Assembly (NCBI GenBank): GCA_021521415.1
Contig: JAIQDT010005018.1
Coordinates: 62,001 to 126,000, forward strand
Length of the DNA stretch: 64,000 bases
Direction: 5' to 3'
Source: Bidens hawaiensis
Lineage: Eukaryota; Streptophyta; Magnoliopsida; Asterales; Asteraceae
Shown piece after piece: positions 34,617 through 46,394 of the stretch. The position numbers and the translations under genes were made by a program. How positions within the stretch are numbered: position 1 is the stretch's first letter; each line of letters opens with the position of its first letter. A model generated the notes under the pieces. It was not told where the DNA came from. It was given only the letters and a program-made list of their open reading frames with translations, and made no database searches.

Positions 34617-35694
34617 GGATATTGATAGGTCTTTATCTTCAACCTTTCTTTCAAATACTCTTTCAAAATTGTATTCATATGGTCTCAACATCTTTTTGAG
34701 CCTTTGTTGCCCCAACCACCTGAATATTCAGTCAGTTGACTTTGTTCAGACTTTGGATCTATCAAACTATCCAAGGTTCTAGTGTAGTCTTGACAGTAGC
34801 CCAGCCATCTGAAGATTCATTCTGTTGACCTTGATCGGATTTTATATGTAGATTGTGATAAAAAAAAATATTCAAACGATCACTTCATTGTATCCAATTG
34901 TATCCATGATTCACCTGACAGATTGCATTATAGGCTCAATCAAATAATTGTTAGAAGATAATATAAAAATGTACTTTACATCCTTTCCTTGTAAATCCTT
35001 GAATTGTAATCTTCTTTGCACATATCTATGTCCTCTTCGGAATCATCCACTTTAATCTCACAACCTATCAACATCTGTAAACCAGAATCAATAAAAACAT
35101 GTTTGAATACTCAAAATGAATCTCCGTATAAGTCTGAATTTACTTATACATCATATAAGATTTATATGGTGATAGAATCATCCAATCAACAAAATGAACC
35201 AAATACAAAAAACTTTTGAAGCTCAATCTTGATTTTACAAATAATGATTTGACTGACTCTGACCAAAGTCATATGATTATGTTCTTAACAAAATATTAGT
35301 TTGACCAACCAAAATCATTTGTAATCATTGAAACACTATCAATCAAACTCAATTATGAACTGAGACGATTTGCAACAGTTCAATTAAAATGATTATCCAT
35401 GAACCCTTCTTCTGCTATACATAATCAATTGCTAAAATGCATACCTGAAATCGAATATGAGATGCACTAAATCTTGATTTTAGGTATACAAATTCAATTT
35501 GATAGACACTATGTAATGAGAAAACAAATGTGGTTTTAGTTACAAACCCAGACGATAGGATGTATATTTTAAGAAAAACATATCATTTGTCGGTGAAACT
35601 GGAATTCGTGCTCTCACTACAGTACACCCACTAGATGTTACTGTTTTAAACAATCATACCGAATATGTTCAATCAACGGATAACATTTCTGAAA

Positions 35695-35820
35695 CGCATA
35701 AGATTGTCAGCGTATATGTCATATACTCTGTATAAGTCATAAAATACCTTATCCGGCGTATATGTAATATACCACCGTATAAGTAATAAAATGACTTATC
35801 CGGCGTATATGTAACACCAA
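35695..35820 (-). promoter_or_regulatory. CGTATA(A/T)GT motif cluster 1
   Basis: GCGTATATGTCATATAC, CTGTATAAGTCATAAAAT, CTTATCCGGCGTATATGTAA, CCGTATAAGTAATAAAATG and again CTTATCCGGCGTATATGTAA. Related to the LTR motifs of the same element. Confidence 0.6.
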
Positions 35821-36244
35821 AAACACAAAACACCAATTTGATCAAAAAATCGATTTGATTTCAATTAACACTTATCATTCTGAACTACAGCCTCTGATTA
35901 AACAGCTTGTGAGTCCAATTTTAACTTTTAAGCTGATTATGACTATGAACGACCATGTTAAGGTTTTTCGGAATTTTAATATGACATATTGAGTCCCGAT
36001 AGACACAATTAAACCTAATATTATGAATGATTAAGCAAAACTAAGACACAAAACCATCTAAATATCAAAAGCCCTTTGACAAGATCTCTCAATCATCGTT
36101 TCTTACACTATCTGTCACACCTGTTAATAAAACCAACAAGTTAGAACAGAAATGAACTAGATTATACCTTGAAAGTTTAACTTAGTGAGTAAATCACTAA
36201 GCTAACAAGATTTTGACAAAGTAACAACTCAAACACAGATTTTC

Positions 36245-36450
36245 AATTTAGAGAAATGTTACAGCGTGTATGTTCGAAGTAACTGAAATGTATACCACAT
36301 ATCCGATGTATAAGAGGATATTTATAATTTTGACATATTCGTCGTATAAATAGATATGATATGCAACGTATGAGTCTTATACTTATGCGTCGTATATGTT
36401 AAAAATGTATCCGGCGTATAAGTTAAAAACTTATACATTGGTAAATGTCA
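36245..36450 (-). promoter_or_regulatory. CGTATA(A/T)GT motif cluster 2
   Basis: CGTGTATGTTCG, ATCCGATGTATAAGAGG, TTCGTCGTATAAATAG, CAACGTATGAGTCTTATAC, TGCGTCGTATATG and ATCCGGCGTATAAG. The motif family matches cluster 1, the LTRs and the leader region at 41510-41720. Confidence 0.6.
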
Positions 36451-37309
36451 ATTTTCAGATTTTTATGAAAAACAAACATTCACACCCATGTACTTGACCA
36501 AGTCCAAGTTAATGACCTTGGTTAAACATGAATAACTACGCCCAATTTTCTGAAAGTAAACTGTTCAACAAGTTCAAATCAATGACCTTGTGTAAACATA
36601 TAATTATTTTATCTTTCATAATATGATTTTGATGCACCAACTCATTTTTCATTCCCGGCAGATCTTTCCAACAGATAATATCCCATTCATCAAGAGCCGG
36701 AAATAACTCAGAAAAGTAAAATCTTTTTGGTGTTTAAAGACAAGCAGTAAATGAAATGTAAAAAATGAATTTCCAAACTATTTACAAACGATGAACAAAC
36801 ACATATTTTATGAGTTTGAGCAGGGAATGATATTGATCAAATTGTCCTTCCATCATAGTTTTATATTTTAGTTTTAATATGGCTGGTGTTAAGTCAGTCA
36901 TTGGTATTGTTGTCCACTTAAACCTTACAACAAATTTTTCTGAAATTTCGATGATATGATTAAAGGCTCAATTAAGCACGGTGTCTCAGGAAACTATAAG
37001 CCTCTAATATTGATTTAGGCTTAATTTGATTTTTACCATGTCACCCCAACTTGACTTAAACCTTAGAACCAGCAGATCAAAATATTTTTCAAATTTTAGC
37101 TTTTACTAGCAAATAATCCCCACTACAAGACATACCACCGTTATCAAGCAATACCCCAAGTTTACTTTCTCATGGAAGAGTATGCACGAGATCATATGTA
37201 TGGCTTACAGACATTGTGTCCCTTGTGGTCCATTTCTTAATGGTAATAAGACACGAGAAAGGGGATAATGTATGACTAACAGTGTAGTTTGATCAAGTAA
37301 GTAGTGAAA

Positions 37310-37516
37310 TAGTACAATAAAGTACTTATGTGATCAAGTTTAATGACTTATAAGGCAGTCAAACTGCGGGTTCACCTTTTGAGCAAAATAATATTGACAT
37401 TTGTGAATACCGAGATGATAAACCGCATAAAGACCCAATGGAGTCTAGAAACTCGAAGCATGCCATCAATACAGGATTTAAGGCCATACGACCATACATC
37501 ATTGAAGTGTTAACCA
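37310..37516 (-). repeat. non-coding module shared by copia and Athila elements (copy 3)
   Basis: The reverse complement runs TTAACACTTCAATGATGTAT, CCTTAAATCCTGTATTGATG, CCATTGGGTCTTTATGCGG, GGTGAACCCGCAGTTTGAC, GTCATTAAACTTGATCAC. Very close to copy 1 at 5131-5331, and recognisably homologous to copy 2 at 25241-25456. Confidence 0.75.
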
Positions 37517-38299
37517 TTAACTAGAAGCTTTAAAACATTTATCTTCTAGTTTTTGGTGATCAAACTGACTCAAGGCTTGAGCATGACAGGCTATTACACT
37601 TTTGTCTTCATTACCAAGACTTTTTTTAGAGACTAACACCCCTTTCAATTTGGCAGTTTTAGATTAATATTACATACTCTTCCTTACTTTTTTGTTTAAG
37701 GACTACCAATGCACTAATACAGTTAAGCACACGACCTTTTGAGCTTATTTTTTACTGGATATGAGACTAGATGATCAATGTTCTATCATTTTCCCTTTTT
37801 GCTTCAAAAACTCATTTTGATGAGCATTTTCAATGTGTTTTACATTTTGACATATTTGAATGTTTTTTGCTTTTTCAAATTTATATTGTTTTGATTTTTC
37901 TCAAAATTTCTCCGAATAAAATAAAAACATATTTTTGACTTTTTTTAAAGAAACAAATATTTACAAAAACAAACTTGACTCTAATGAAGGGTTTACACGA
38001 AGTCCGAATCCATAAATTCGGGATCACTCTCTTTCCCACCATCCAAATTCTTTATACCGTTAAGCTTTAGTAAATATTTAAAAACGACTTTTACCATGAA
38101 ACTTTAGTAAAAAAACTGGCTTTTTGTTCATCGGTGTGCATTTTGTCTACGGTTATCAACTTCTTTTTGTAACAATCACGGATTAAGTGATACCTATTTC
38201 AGTGTGTTTAGTTTTAGAGTGACTTACACGATTTTTAGTTATGGAAATAGCAACAATGATATCTATAAAAAATAGAAGTGGTCAGAAAATTTAAACCGT

Positions 38300-39128
38300 A
38301 ATCGTGCATCTGCTATTGGATCCAAAGAACCTGAGAACAACAACTGGAGGCAGCTACATACTCAGCTTCCTAGGTAGACAATGACACGGTGGTTTGCTTC
38401 TTGCATTGCCATGCAACCAACCTACTGCCGAAGAATTGACATCCAACAGTTGTATACTTGGTGTTCAGCTTACAGCTTTCTTAACCTAAACCCGATAAAT
38501 CTCTCAACACAAACTCATCGTCCCTTGGATACCAAAGTCCGACTTTTGGACATCCTTTTAGATACCGAAGTATCCTCTTGACAATCATCAGGTGTGAGAC
38601 ATTCGGATTGGATTGATATCGGGCACATAGACAAGTAGGATACATGATGTACAGGCATGAAGCAGTCAAACACATGAGAGAGCCAATCATGGATCGATAT
38701 AACGTTAGATCAACCTTCTCCCTGGTGGGATCAAGACCAATCCCATGATTCAATGGCAGGGGAGTACTGATTGCAGTTGAATCAGTCTTGTTAAACTTCG
38801 CTAGGATGTTGTTAGCATACCTCATTTGGTGAATAAAGATACCATCGGATAGTTGTTCCACATGAAGCCCTAGGAAAAATTTCATTTCCTCCATTGCACT
38901 CATCTTGAATTTCTATTTCATAACATCATTCGTAGACCCAAAATGAAATCATCCACATATACTTGAACAATCATCAAATGTCCAACCACTTCTTTGGTAA
39001 AACGTGTACAATCAGCGGTTCCTCGAATAAAGCCATTATCCGACAGATGTTGGGATAAAGTTTCATACCAAGTTCTCGGGGGTTTATGTAGTCCATATAA
39101 GGCTTTATCAAGAAGATACACTTTGTTT
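38300..39128 (-). pseudogene. inner copia RT (C-terminal half) and RNase H remnant
   Basis: YLLDKALYGLHKPPRTWYET opens it at 39118, followed by the intact YVDD box in VQVYVDDFI (about 38940-38965). Then MEEMKFFLGLHVEQLSDGIF (38890), TLYRSMIGSLMCLTAS, SHLMIVKRILRYLKGCPKVG, and RNase H parts CQFFGSRLVAWQCKKQTTVS, EAEYVAASSCCSQVLWIQ (about 38440-38310). One short frameshift near 38910 and others after 38490 break the frame. The N-terminal half of RT is missing because of the fusion with gag upstream. Confidence 0.85.
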
Positions 39129-41560
39129 TGGGAAGAATGTGATTAAATACATATGATGATGCATTGTAACTTTTCAGTTTCAAGTCCACTCTCTCAGTTT
39201 CAATCTTTATTGATTGTAACTCTTGTTTAAGAGAAGAATTCTCACCTATATGTCTGTTTATAGCAATTCGCTTATCTTCAACAATGTGTTTTATCATTAA
39301 AATGTTTTTCTCATCTTATAAAATTTTAATCCATAACCTCTTTTCACACTTTTGAAGTTTGTCATAAGCTACTTTTACTCTTTTAAAATCTTTGAATACT
39401 GCATCATAACTTGTTTTAAGAGTTTTAAATTCAACGTTTTTAATTTCACACTGTTTACCTAGTAATTCACATTTCTCACATATAAACACATTAGATTGAA
39501 AATTACCTGATTTGTCATCAATGCTTGTTGAACAGGTTCAGTCATCTCATCAGCCTTTCCAAAGTCTTCATTTTTCTCACACAAACCAACTTCAACTTGA
39601 GAATATTCAACCATGTTTTCTTCATTATCCTCACCAAAATTTATCTTTCCATGAGGCATCTCCTCACCATTAAATCATCCTGCAAAATTTTCAAGAATAT
39701 CAGGAGGAAAGATAGTTTAAAATAAATTACGAGGAATAGGATGAATCTTATCATAAGTGTGTGACACGAATTCCTCTCCAACATCATTGGACTTATCATC
39801 GACTAAGTTTTCAACGGATCCAACGTCTTTGATGAAGTTAGCATTTGCAGCATCATCACTTTTCTCTTCATCTTTAACCTCAACAACAATTTCCTCAGTT
39901 TTCTTAGCATCCCTACAAACACTTGTCTCTTGATCCACAGCAGTTATAGCTTCCTCAGCTCCCATGATACCTTTCTCAGTTTCCCCCATCAACATTCTTC
40001 TCAACTTTAGTGTTCACAATCTCAACAACATATCATGCTTCAAATTGTGAAGCATGATATGCCTTAGTCTGAGAAGTAGAAGCTTCACTTGGTTTCTTGG
40101 TGTGAATGGATCAACTTGAGTTGATGAATTTATGTGGTGGATGGCATGTTTGTTGTAATCCCTTCCAAATGGATTTGATCCATCATTAGCAACTTCCTTA
40201 TTGGTGCATTCTCTTTTGAAACTCCTCTTTTCTTTTCACTTGAGCATTTCACCTTTGATTTATCAAACCCAAGTTTAGATGTAGTTCCATCAAGGCAATT
40301 TCTCCAAGTAATTTCCTTAGACCGTTGAGCCCTTCTAATAACACTTGTCATACACCTTCTAATGTTAAGCATTTCCATTTCTTTAGGATCAATTTGATCA
40401 CAATCTTCTGTTTTCATGTTGAAGTTGCTTATTCTACAGCAATAAGGCATTTATATGACTCCAACACGTATCTCAAAAATGCTATTTGTTCCTTGACATT
40501 ATCAGCAGTAAGTCCATTAGCATTTTCTATGTTGACAGCAATGTTGCACTAAAGTACATCAGGATTTTGATTTTTGGAGTTAGATGTTTGAGATTGTTGA
40601 TTGGACAACATTGTGCTTGAATAACTACTTGAGAATTGAGGAGTTTGTGAAAAACTTTGTTGATTTCCCACAAGAGAAGCTCCCATGTCATCAGTACAAT
40701 AAGCAGTTTGAATTTTGGGGTTTTGAGGTACCACATATTGAGAACTTTTAAAATAGAGACCAATATCTTGTGAAGCAGATGAATTCTTCATTTTTTGTTT
40801 CTTTCATAGCTCCAATTCTTGTGCTTCTAATTTCTCAATGAATCTAGCCAAGTTTAACCGTGCATATGCCACAGGATTAGCTTGTTGAATCATTATGAAA
40901 GTCTCCCACTCTTTAAGCAAAATGTCAGCCAATTTATCAATATACTCATAGCTAGGCTTTCCTATTCCCAAGCGCTTCATTTCATTCACCAAATGGCTAT
41001 ACATTTTAATCATTTGAGTACCTAATTCTCCTTTTACCATAGTGAATATATCAAATTATTTCTTTTGAAGTGCCATTTTACTTTTCCTCGTGTCAGGATT
41101 CCTTCTATCTTTATTCAACAGAGCTTGCCAAATGGAATAGCACAAACCATAATGTTGAATCAGTTGAAAATTTTCAACCTTGATTGATTTTTGAAATAAA
41201 TTCAGCATCTTCTTTTCCCTTAGAAAGGTTGCTTGTTCTCCAGCTTCAACTTGAGATAAACGATAACTGGATCCATTCTCGTTTTTAGGAATAATATATT
41301 ACTCTTCAACAATGGTCCAAGTATCATAGTTCTATGCTTGTACATAGGTCTCAAATTTGTTGACCCATAAAGGATAATCCTCCATCTTAAGAAGCTTTGG
41401 AGGCTTGTTTGAAGTTCTCATCTCATTCTCCAAACTCATATTTAGAAGAAAGCTTGATGGTTGAGACACAAATGCATTCATGTTGTCCATTTTCACAAAA
41501 ATATCACACACGTATAAGTCTTCTTCAAAAATCAACATATAAGTCTATTGTCTGATCCGT
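39129..41560 (-). pseudogene. inner copia gag remnant, fused to RT by deletion
   Basis: Starts around 41560-41478 (MDNMNAFVSQPSSF at 41490) and has SNKPPKLLKMEDYPLWVNKF (41425), the typical N-terminal box of plant copia gag. Then YSHLVNEMKRLGIGKPSYEY (41000), the middle part with MEMLNIRRCMTSVIRRAQRS (40380), and a disrupted zinc-knuckle area (SKVKCSSEKKRGVSKEN, 40260). An acidic low-complexity part (40004-39717) and a coiled-coil-like end (QELQSIKIETERVDLKLKSY, 39220) follow. At about 39128 the gag end (NHILPKTK) passes directly into RT sequence. Many stops. Confidence 0.8.
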
Positions 41561-41930
41561 AAGAAACTGATGTCAACGTATATGTTGTAGAAACATATAT
41601 CTTATACACTAGCGTATAAGTCTCAAGCAGCGTATAAGTCACAAGCAGCGTATAAGTCACTTATGCATTATACTTGTGTGATGTAACACTTATGCGCTGG
41701 ATAAGATATCGGTTTCAAAAACATATGTGCCATACACCATTTTTGCAATATTGAGGATGTATAACACCATATTTGAGTCAAAAGCTTTGTAGGATTGATG
41801 GTAACTAGTAGTATAACATCTTGTGACAAACTGGTAGAAATGTGACAGTAAAATCATCTGTTATTGTAGAAAAGAGATGAAGCTTGTGTTTTTTCTAAGT
41901 AGATAATGAGCTCAAATCTCTTATACCACT
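41505..41930 (-). promoter_or_regulatory. inner copia leader with CGTATAAGT cluster and PBS
   Basis: AGCGTATAAGTCTCAAGC, AGCGTATAAGTCACAAGC, AGCGTATAAGTCACTTATGC and related motifs at 41510-41705. The PBS on the minus strand is TGGTATAAGAGATTTGAG (41911-41928), two bases from the LTR; the usual form is TGGTATCAGAG. The rest (41720-41905) is featureless. Confidence 0.7.
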
Positions 41931-42330
41931 TGTAATTTGAGTTGCCAATGACATGTTGGATCGATATGATGATATAATAGTATCTACTCTTCAACGTTAA
42001 GCGCGGAATTCAAAATGAGTTAAATGAACACAAGTAATCCTTTTAATCTTCCTCTTTATATTAACCAAAACAGTTCCAGTACAATCAGAATATTACAACA
42101 TTTCAGCTCTGGTACTTAGGAATGACTATTTTTTTAACCAACGCCTAAGTCTAGCTATTTATAGACTTGACTACACATATGTGGCGGATATGTCATATAC
42201 AGCGCATATGTTATGCGATGTATAAGTACATATGTGCTATATATGAACTTATGCGCTATAACATAAAAATACATTCCATACTGTTTTGAATACAATCAAG
42301 ACCCTAGCGATATATATCTAAGTACTAACA
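41931..42330 (-). repeat. inner copia 5' LTR
   Basis: 400 bp, homologous to 34198-34605 with many substitutions and small indels. The TATA box (complement of CTATTTATAGAC, about 42156-42167) is kept, and the U3 motifs lie at 42170-42260. Confidence 0.9.
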
Positions 42331-42562
42331 TATCAGAATAATCTTTAGGGTCCTTCTTAGTCGTCTTGTTTCCATCCAATGGATCAACAATTTTTAGAGC
42401 ATGAGGTCCATGAACTATAGATCTCCAACAACCAGTGTTTTGGTTGCATAGATGGTGGAACATTCGTTGTGCCCAGATGTTATATTGACCTCGAACCAAA
42501 ATGGGTGGTTTGGAGGTTGAACCAGTTTTATGAGGATCTTGTACAATCGAAATTATTCCCAT
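42331..42562 (-). pseudogene. outer copia gag, N-terminal part
   Basis: ATG 42562 starts MGIISIVQDPHKTGSTSKPP, then YNIWAQRMFHHLCNQNTGCW and HGPHALKIVDPLDGNKTTKK up to the inner element. The frame is open to the insertion point, and its continuation is at 34197. The start codon lies 130 bases from the PBS, a normal leader. Confidence 0.85.
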
Positions 42563-42696
42563 TTCAACTAGTTTTTCATTTACAACAGAGTATTAAGTAG
42601 ATATTTAAATCCTTTTAGGAATCCACAATTAGAAATATTAGATTGAGCTTAGATCTTTGTTTTTAAATTAATAATTAGATCAATTCAGAGATCCAT

Positions 42697-42709
42697 GGCT
42701 TTGATACCA
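42697..42709 (-). promoter_or_regulatory. outer copia primer-binding site
   Basis: On the minus strand TGGTATCAAAGCC, two bases after the LTR end. It is the initiator-Met type with one change (A for G) and sets the element's strand. Confidence 0.85.
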
Positions 42710-42711
42710 AT

Positions 42712-43419
42712 TGTCGGGATCGAAGACCTTCAATCTAAGCTACTTGAACACAGTTCAAAACCAATGGAACAGTAAATTTATGATATAATCCTTTGAGCGG
42801 ATTAGTTTCACTTTAATTGAAATCAAATCTGAACTACAAAATCAATTAGTCTATGAAATGAACAACTTAAGCAACGGAATTCATTACAGCTAAATAACAG
42901 ATTTCATATTGAAGACAATTATGCATTAACTATAATAGAATGATTACAATATATTGCTCCCCCTCAACCTTAGCTTATCATTCAAACTGGTTTTTCTAGT
43001 ACGAAAGTACACGAATCAGGTGAGTATTTTGACATGAAAAGTGTTAATGAAGAAGAGACTCTATTCTTTATTATATACATGTGTTAAACTATCAATGAGC
43101 TAAAAGGTGAAATCGACATTTAACAAAAACGTTTACAACCTACTGATGAGTGAATACAAAAAACTGACTAAATATAATCCTATGCTAACTACTGGTATTT
43201 TCTAAACAACTAATGTTTGATCCATCAGTTGTTAGACTTTAGTTGTTCAGATTTTCTCTAGATTAATCAGCTGTTGTGTCTTTAGTCTTTTCCTGTCAGC
43301 ATTTTTGCAAGATTACAGTTGGAGCAATAGTTTGTTAAGCACTCCATAATGGAGAACAACTTATGTTTGAACAATCAGCTGTTTGGTATTTGGTCATCAG
43401 TTCTTTACTAGGTTCAACA
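42712..43419 (-). mobile_element. outer copia 5' LTR
   Basis: TGTCGGGATC...GGTTCAACA, 708 bp. The inner boundary is fixed by the PBS and the outer one by CA followed by CAAAC (43420-43424), which repeats the five bases before the left copy at 2036. A TATA-like box on the minus strand lies at about 43067-43078. The U3 (43190-43400) has CAGTTG/CAGCTG motifs. Confidence 0.75.
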
Positions 43420-43424
43420 CAAAC

Positions 43425-44100
43425 CATAAACATGCCTCTAAAGATCAATTGGGCAGTTTCAAAGTAATGATTTCGTGTGTATGTTTGATTATATTGAATA
43501 CTTAGGGTAATCACTTCCAATAAAGTTGGGTACCTAATGGACAAAGGTATTATTATTGATTTTAGAAAGAAGTTGAACATGTTTGAAATTGAGTCAACAT
43601 TGTTCACCAACTGTGTGCTAACATATTTTCAAAACTGTTTTACAGGAAATCAGATAGTTTAGATAAGACAAGAAGAATATTGATGATAGGTCGTCATTAG
43701 ATGCAATCCAAAGGCTCAAATGTTGAAAATTAGAAATAACGTAAATTATACTTTCAAAATATGTGTTTTGTAAAAAAAATCAATTTAGTGAAAGACTTCC
43801 TCTAAATAATGGTACCAACTATTAGTTATATGTCCAGCCCCCGAGGCCAGGTGTGACAAATCCAACCAAAACACTAGTCTAGATCTTACTTCAATGGTCT
43901 GGTCCTTTTTAATTAATCCTTTTATGTGTTCTTTTCGAGTACCAAGTCGTATAATTTTGGTACTTAACTTATGCATGAAGATCAACAAGTATAACTGATG
44001 TTGCGTACGTAGTGGTAGAAGAGTTATAAGTTTTCCAAAAGAGTTTTGATTCACACAAAGTCGAGTTTTAAATTATAAAATGATTTTTATCTTAACTAGA
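43425..44100. other. non-coding LTR-like sequence
   Basis: The part 43610-43745 (TATTTTCAAAACTGTTTTACAGG to GGCTCAAATG) matches 53150-53265 in order and orientation. GAGGCCAGGTGTGACA at 43844-43859 resembles the end of a chromovirus-type LTR. No coding sequence. Confidence 0.45.
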
Positions 44101-46337
44101 CCACATACACATAGGCAAGTGTACCTATCATATATGTAGTATACTATGGGTAAGAACCAAGTATTGATTCATAGACACACTTATTTGATTTTTACTAATA
44201 AATTGTTGTATTTGTTTTAACCGAAAGTAAACATCATAATGTTTTGGTTTAACAGGTAAATTTCAAAGGAATTTAAAAGCATAAATAAAAGACAATATTT
44301 TTGGATTTTAATATTTTTTATAGAGATGACCAAGGATAAAAGTGTATCATCTTGGTTAAAACTTCTCTTAACTTGGTTTAACGATTAATTAGTATGCATG
44401 TTATATAAACTTGTTTTGGTAATTAAATGTGGGAAAAACACATTATTCCTAAGTCATGTTATTCCATGATAGTTAAAGAAAGACATATGCATAACTTCAC
44501 AATCTTCACAAAGCATCATTTTACGTAAACAAGCTGGTTTTTATTAAGTATTCATGATGTAACTTACTTTAAAGATGAGACGGCCCCATAAATTACTAAA
44601 TTAATTGTCCTTGATATTTAGTAAAAATGACCTATATAATATACTTATGTGACATTCGTGACAAAACGAGGTATACCTTATTTATTGCGTAGCGAGTAAA
44701 CAATATATCATGGGGCATATACAAGTTATATATGTATTATAACAACTAACATATTGATATTATATCCCTAGTATGTGCAAAACCGCTTAATCGAAAAGAT
44801 TTCCCTTTAACAGTACGATGTGATCTTAAACTCATACGTTAGTACCAAACAAGAATTGTATCATCCGTTAAGCCAAAAAAAGACTTATAAAACACTTATT
44901 TGAGACGTTTTTAAGCAACTTGTGAAAATATTTTAAAAACTCTATTTCAACCCCCTAACCGAAACCCTAGAATAAAAGGCTTTATGATTGATGTTCTATA
45001 CTAGGTTTATGATACATGGCCTGTAGATATACTAGTTAGAGAGCCAAGAACCCGTATAGGCGAGAAAATTGTCTAAATACCCGGAAACCGCAAAGGTACT
45101 AACCGAATACTCGTTTAGAGGCTGTTTGTGTGTAGTTTGTGGCGTGCTTTTTGTTGGCCTATGAAGATTTTCAAGGACATCAGGGATCATATGAATGAGT
45201 CTCTTTCCAATTTGGTAATTTTTTGATAAATGGAGAATATTTGTCGATTTTATTACCATTTATTGATGACTTATTTTAAAAAATAGCAAAACAGTTGGAA
45301 AATTATGAAATTTTGTGGAGAACTCAGGAAATTCATTTTAAGATCACACATTAAATTTTGGGTCCATTGGAGAAACTAGATATGGTTTGTGGATTCTCGT
45401 TTAATCGAGTTTTAACGATGGATTTAAACTCAAAAAGGTATTTTAGCTAAAGAGTTAAGTTCTAAAATTTTTCTAAGAATTATATGAGGATATTTTGACA
45501 ACTTAGAAAAATAATGTGATTTTGCGGTTACCGTTTGATATAGACGGAGGAATTATCGGTTAAATGTAACATATTATATTAATTTTTATAAATAATAGGT
45601 AAACTTAATAATTCTAAAAATATTTTTATAAAAATCTACACATTTTATTTAGCAAGTGTGTAAATTTTAGTAATTTAATCATGTAAAGGTAAACAGTTGT
45701 GCTATTTTGAATGTTAAACGAATATAAGTTTTGATAAAACCAACAATGTTATGATTAACGATTTGGCTGGTATATCAAAACATCAAGAGTGGTCAAATAT
45801 AATAATTTTGGATAAATCTAGTAAAACTGAACTTTTTAGAGATTTCCGGACAATTCGGGCGAATTGTACGTGTTTTCTACAACCTAGTCCGTATAAAAAC
45901 AAAAACAAACCCTGTAACAAATCCGGGCAGCTAAACCCTAATTGTCTTTTATAAATTTAATCAGTTTATCAAATAGTACGTTTATTCAAGTTTGTGTGAT
46001 CTTACCTAATTCGAAAAGCGTAAACGACCAACTTGGTCTGACTCGTAAAATGGTGAAACTAAGCCAAAACCGATTTTGAATATTAGACATTGTACAACGT
46101 CACAATCTAGGACTACTAACATGTACTAGGCGTAACAACCATACCCAGACTAGATATACAACCCGATTCAGTTTAAATGTTGTACTAGTGTGGACAATAC
46201 AATACCGATTATGGGATTTGAGCTATAATCGAGTCATACTACTTAGAAAAGCGTGTTACTAACACTATACTACGATAAGGTGAGTTTCACGACCCCTATT
46301 TTTAAACTGTTTTACGAACATTTGTGGTGAAAAACAT

Positions 46338-46394
<57 letters not shown>

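Larger units (their letters stand above)
34617..38290 (-). other. inner copia spacer between RNase H and 3' LTR
   Basis: About 3.7 kb without a credible gene. Two clusters of CGTATAAGT/CGTATATGT motifs (35695-35820 and 36245-36450) and the shared module (37310-37516) lie here, and similarity to the copia-1 spacer extends over about 36840-37570. No accessory ORF is recognisable, so it may have been lost. Confidence 0.6.
34198..42330 (-). mobile_element. inner Ty1/copia element, internally deleted
   Basis: An 8,133-bp minus-strand element with LTRs at 34198-34605 and 41931-42330 (TGTAA.TTGA...TACTAACA), a PBS inside the right LTR and a PPT inside the left LTR. The flanking five bases on the coding strand are TGATC and TGATA, and the outer gag reads on in frame (DYSD then QDLQKK) when the element and one duplicate are disregarded, which confirms insertion in gag. 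It codes gag and the second half of RT plus RNase H; protease and integrase are missing. Confidence 0.92.

Noticed and set aside
36114..36135. TGTCACACCTG as the LTR start matching LTR ends GGTGTGACA at 43859 or 47058
   Set aside because: It lies inside the inner copia spacer, which was inserted as a unit; no LTR similarity follows.
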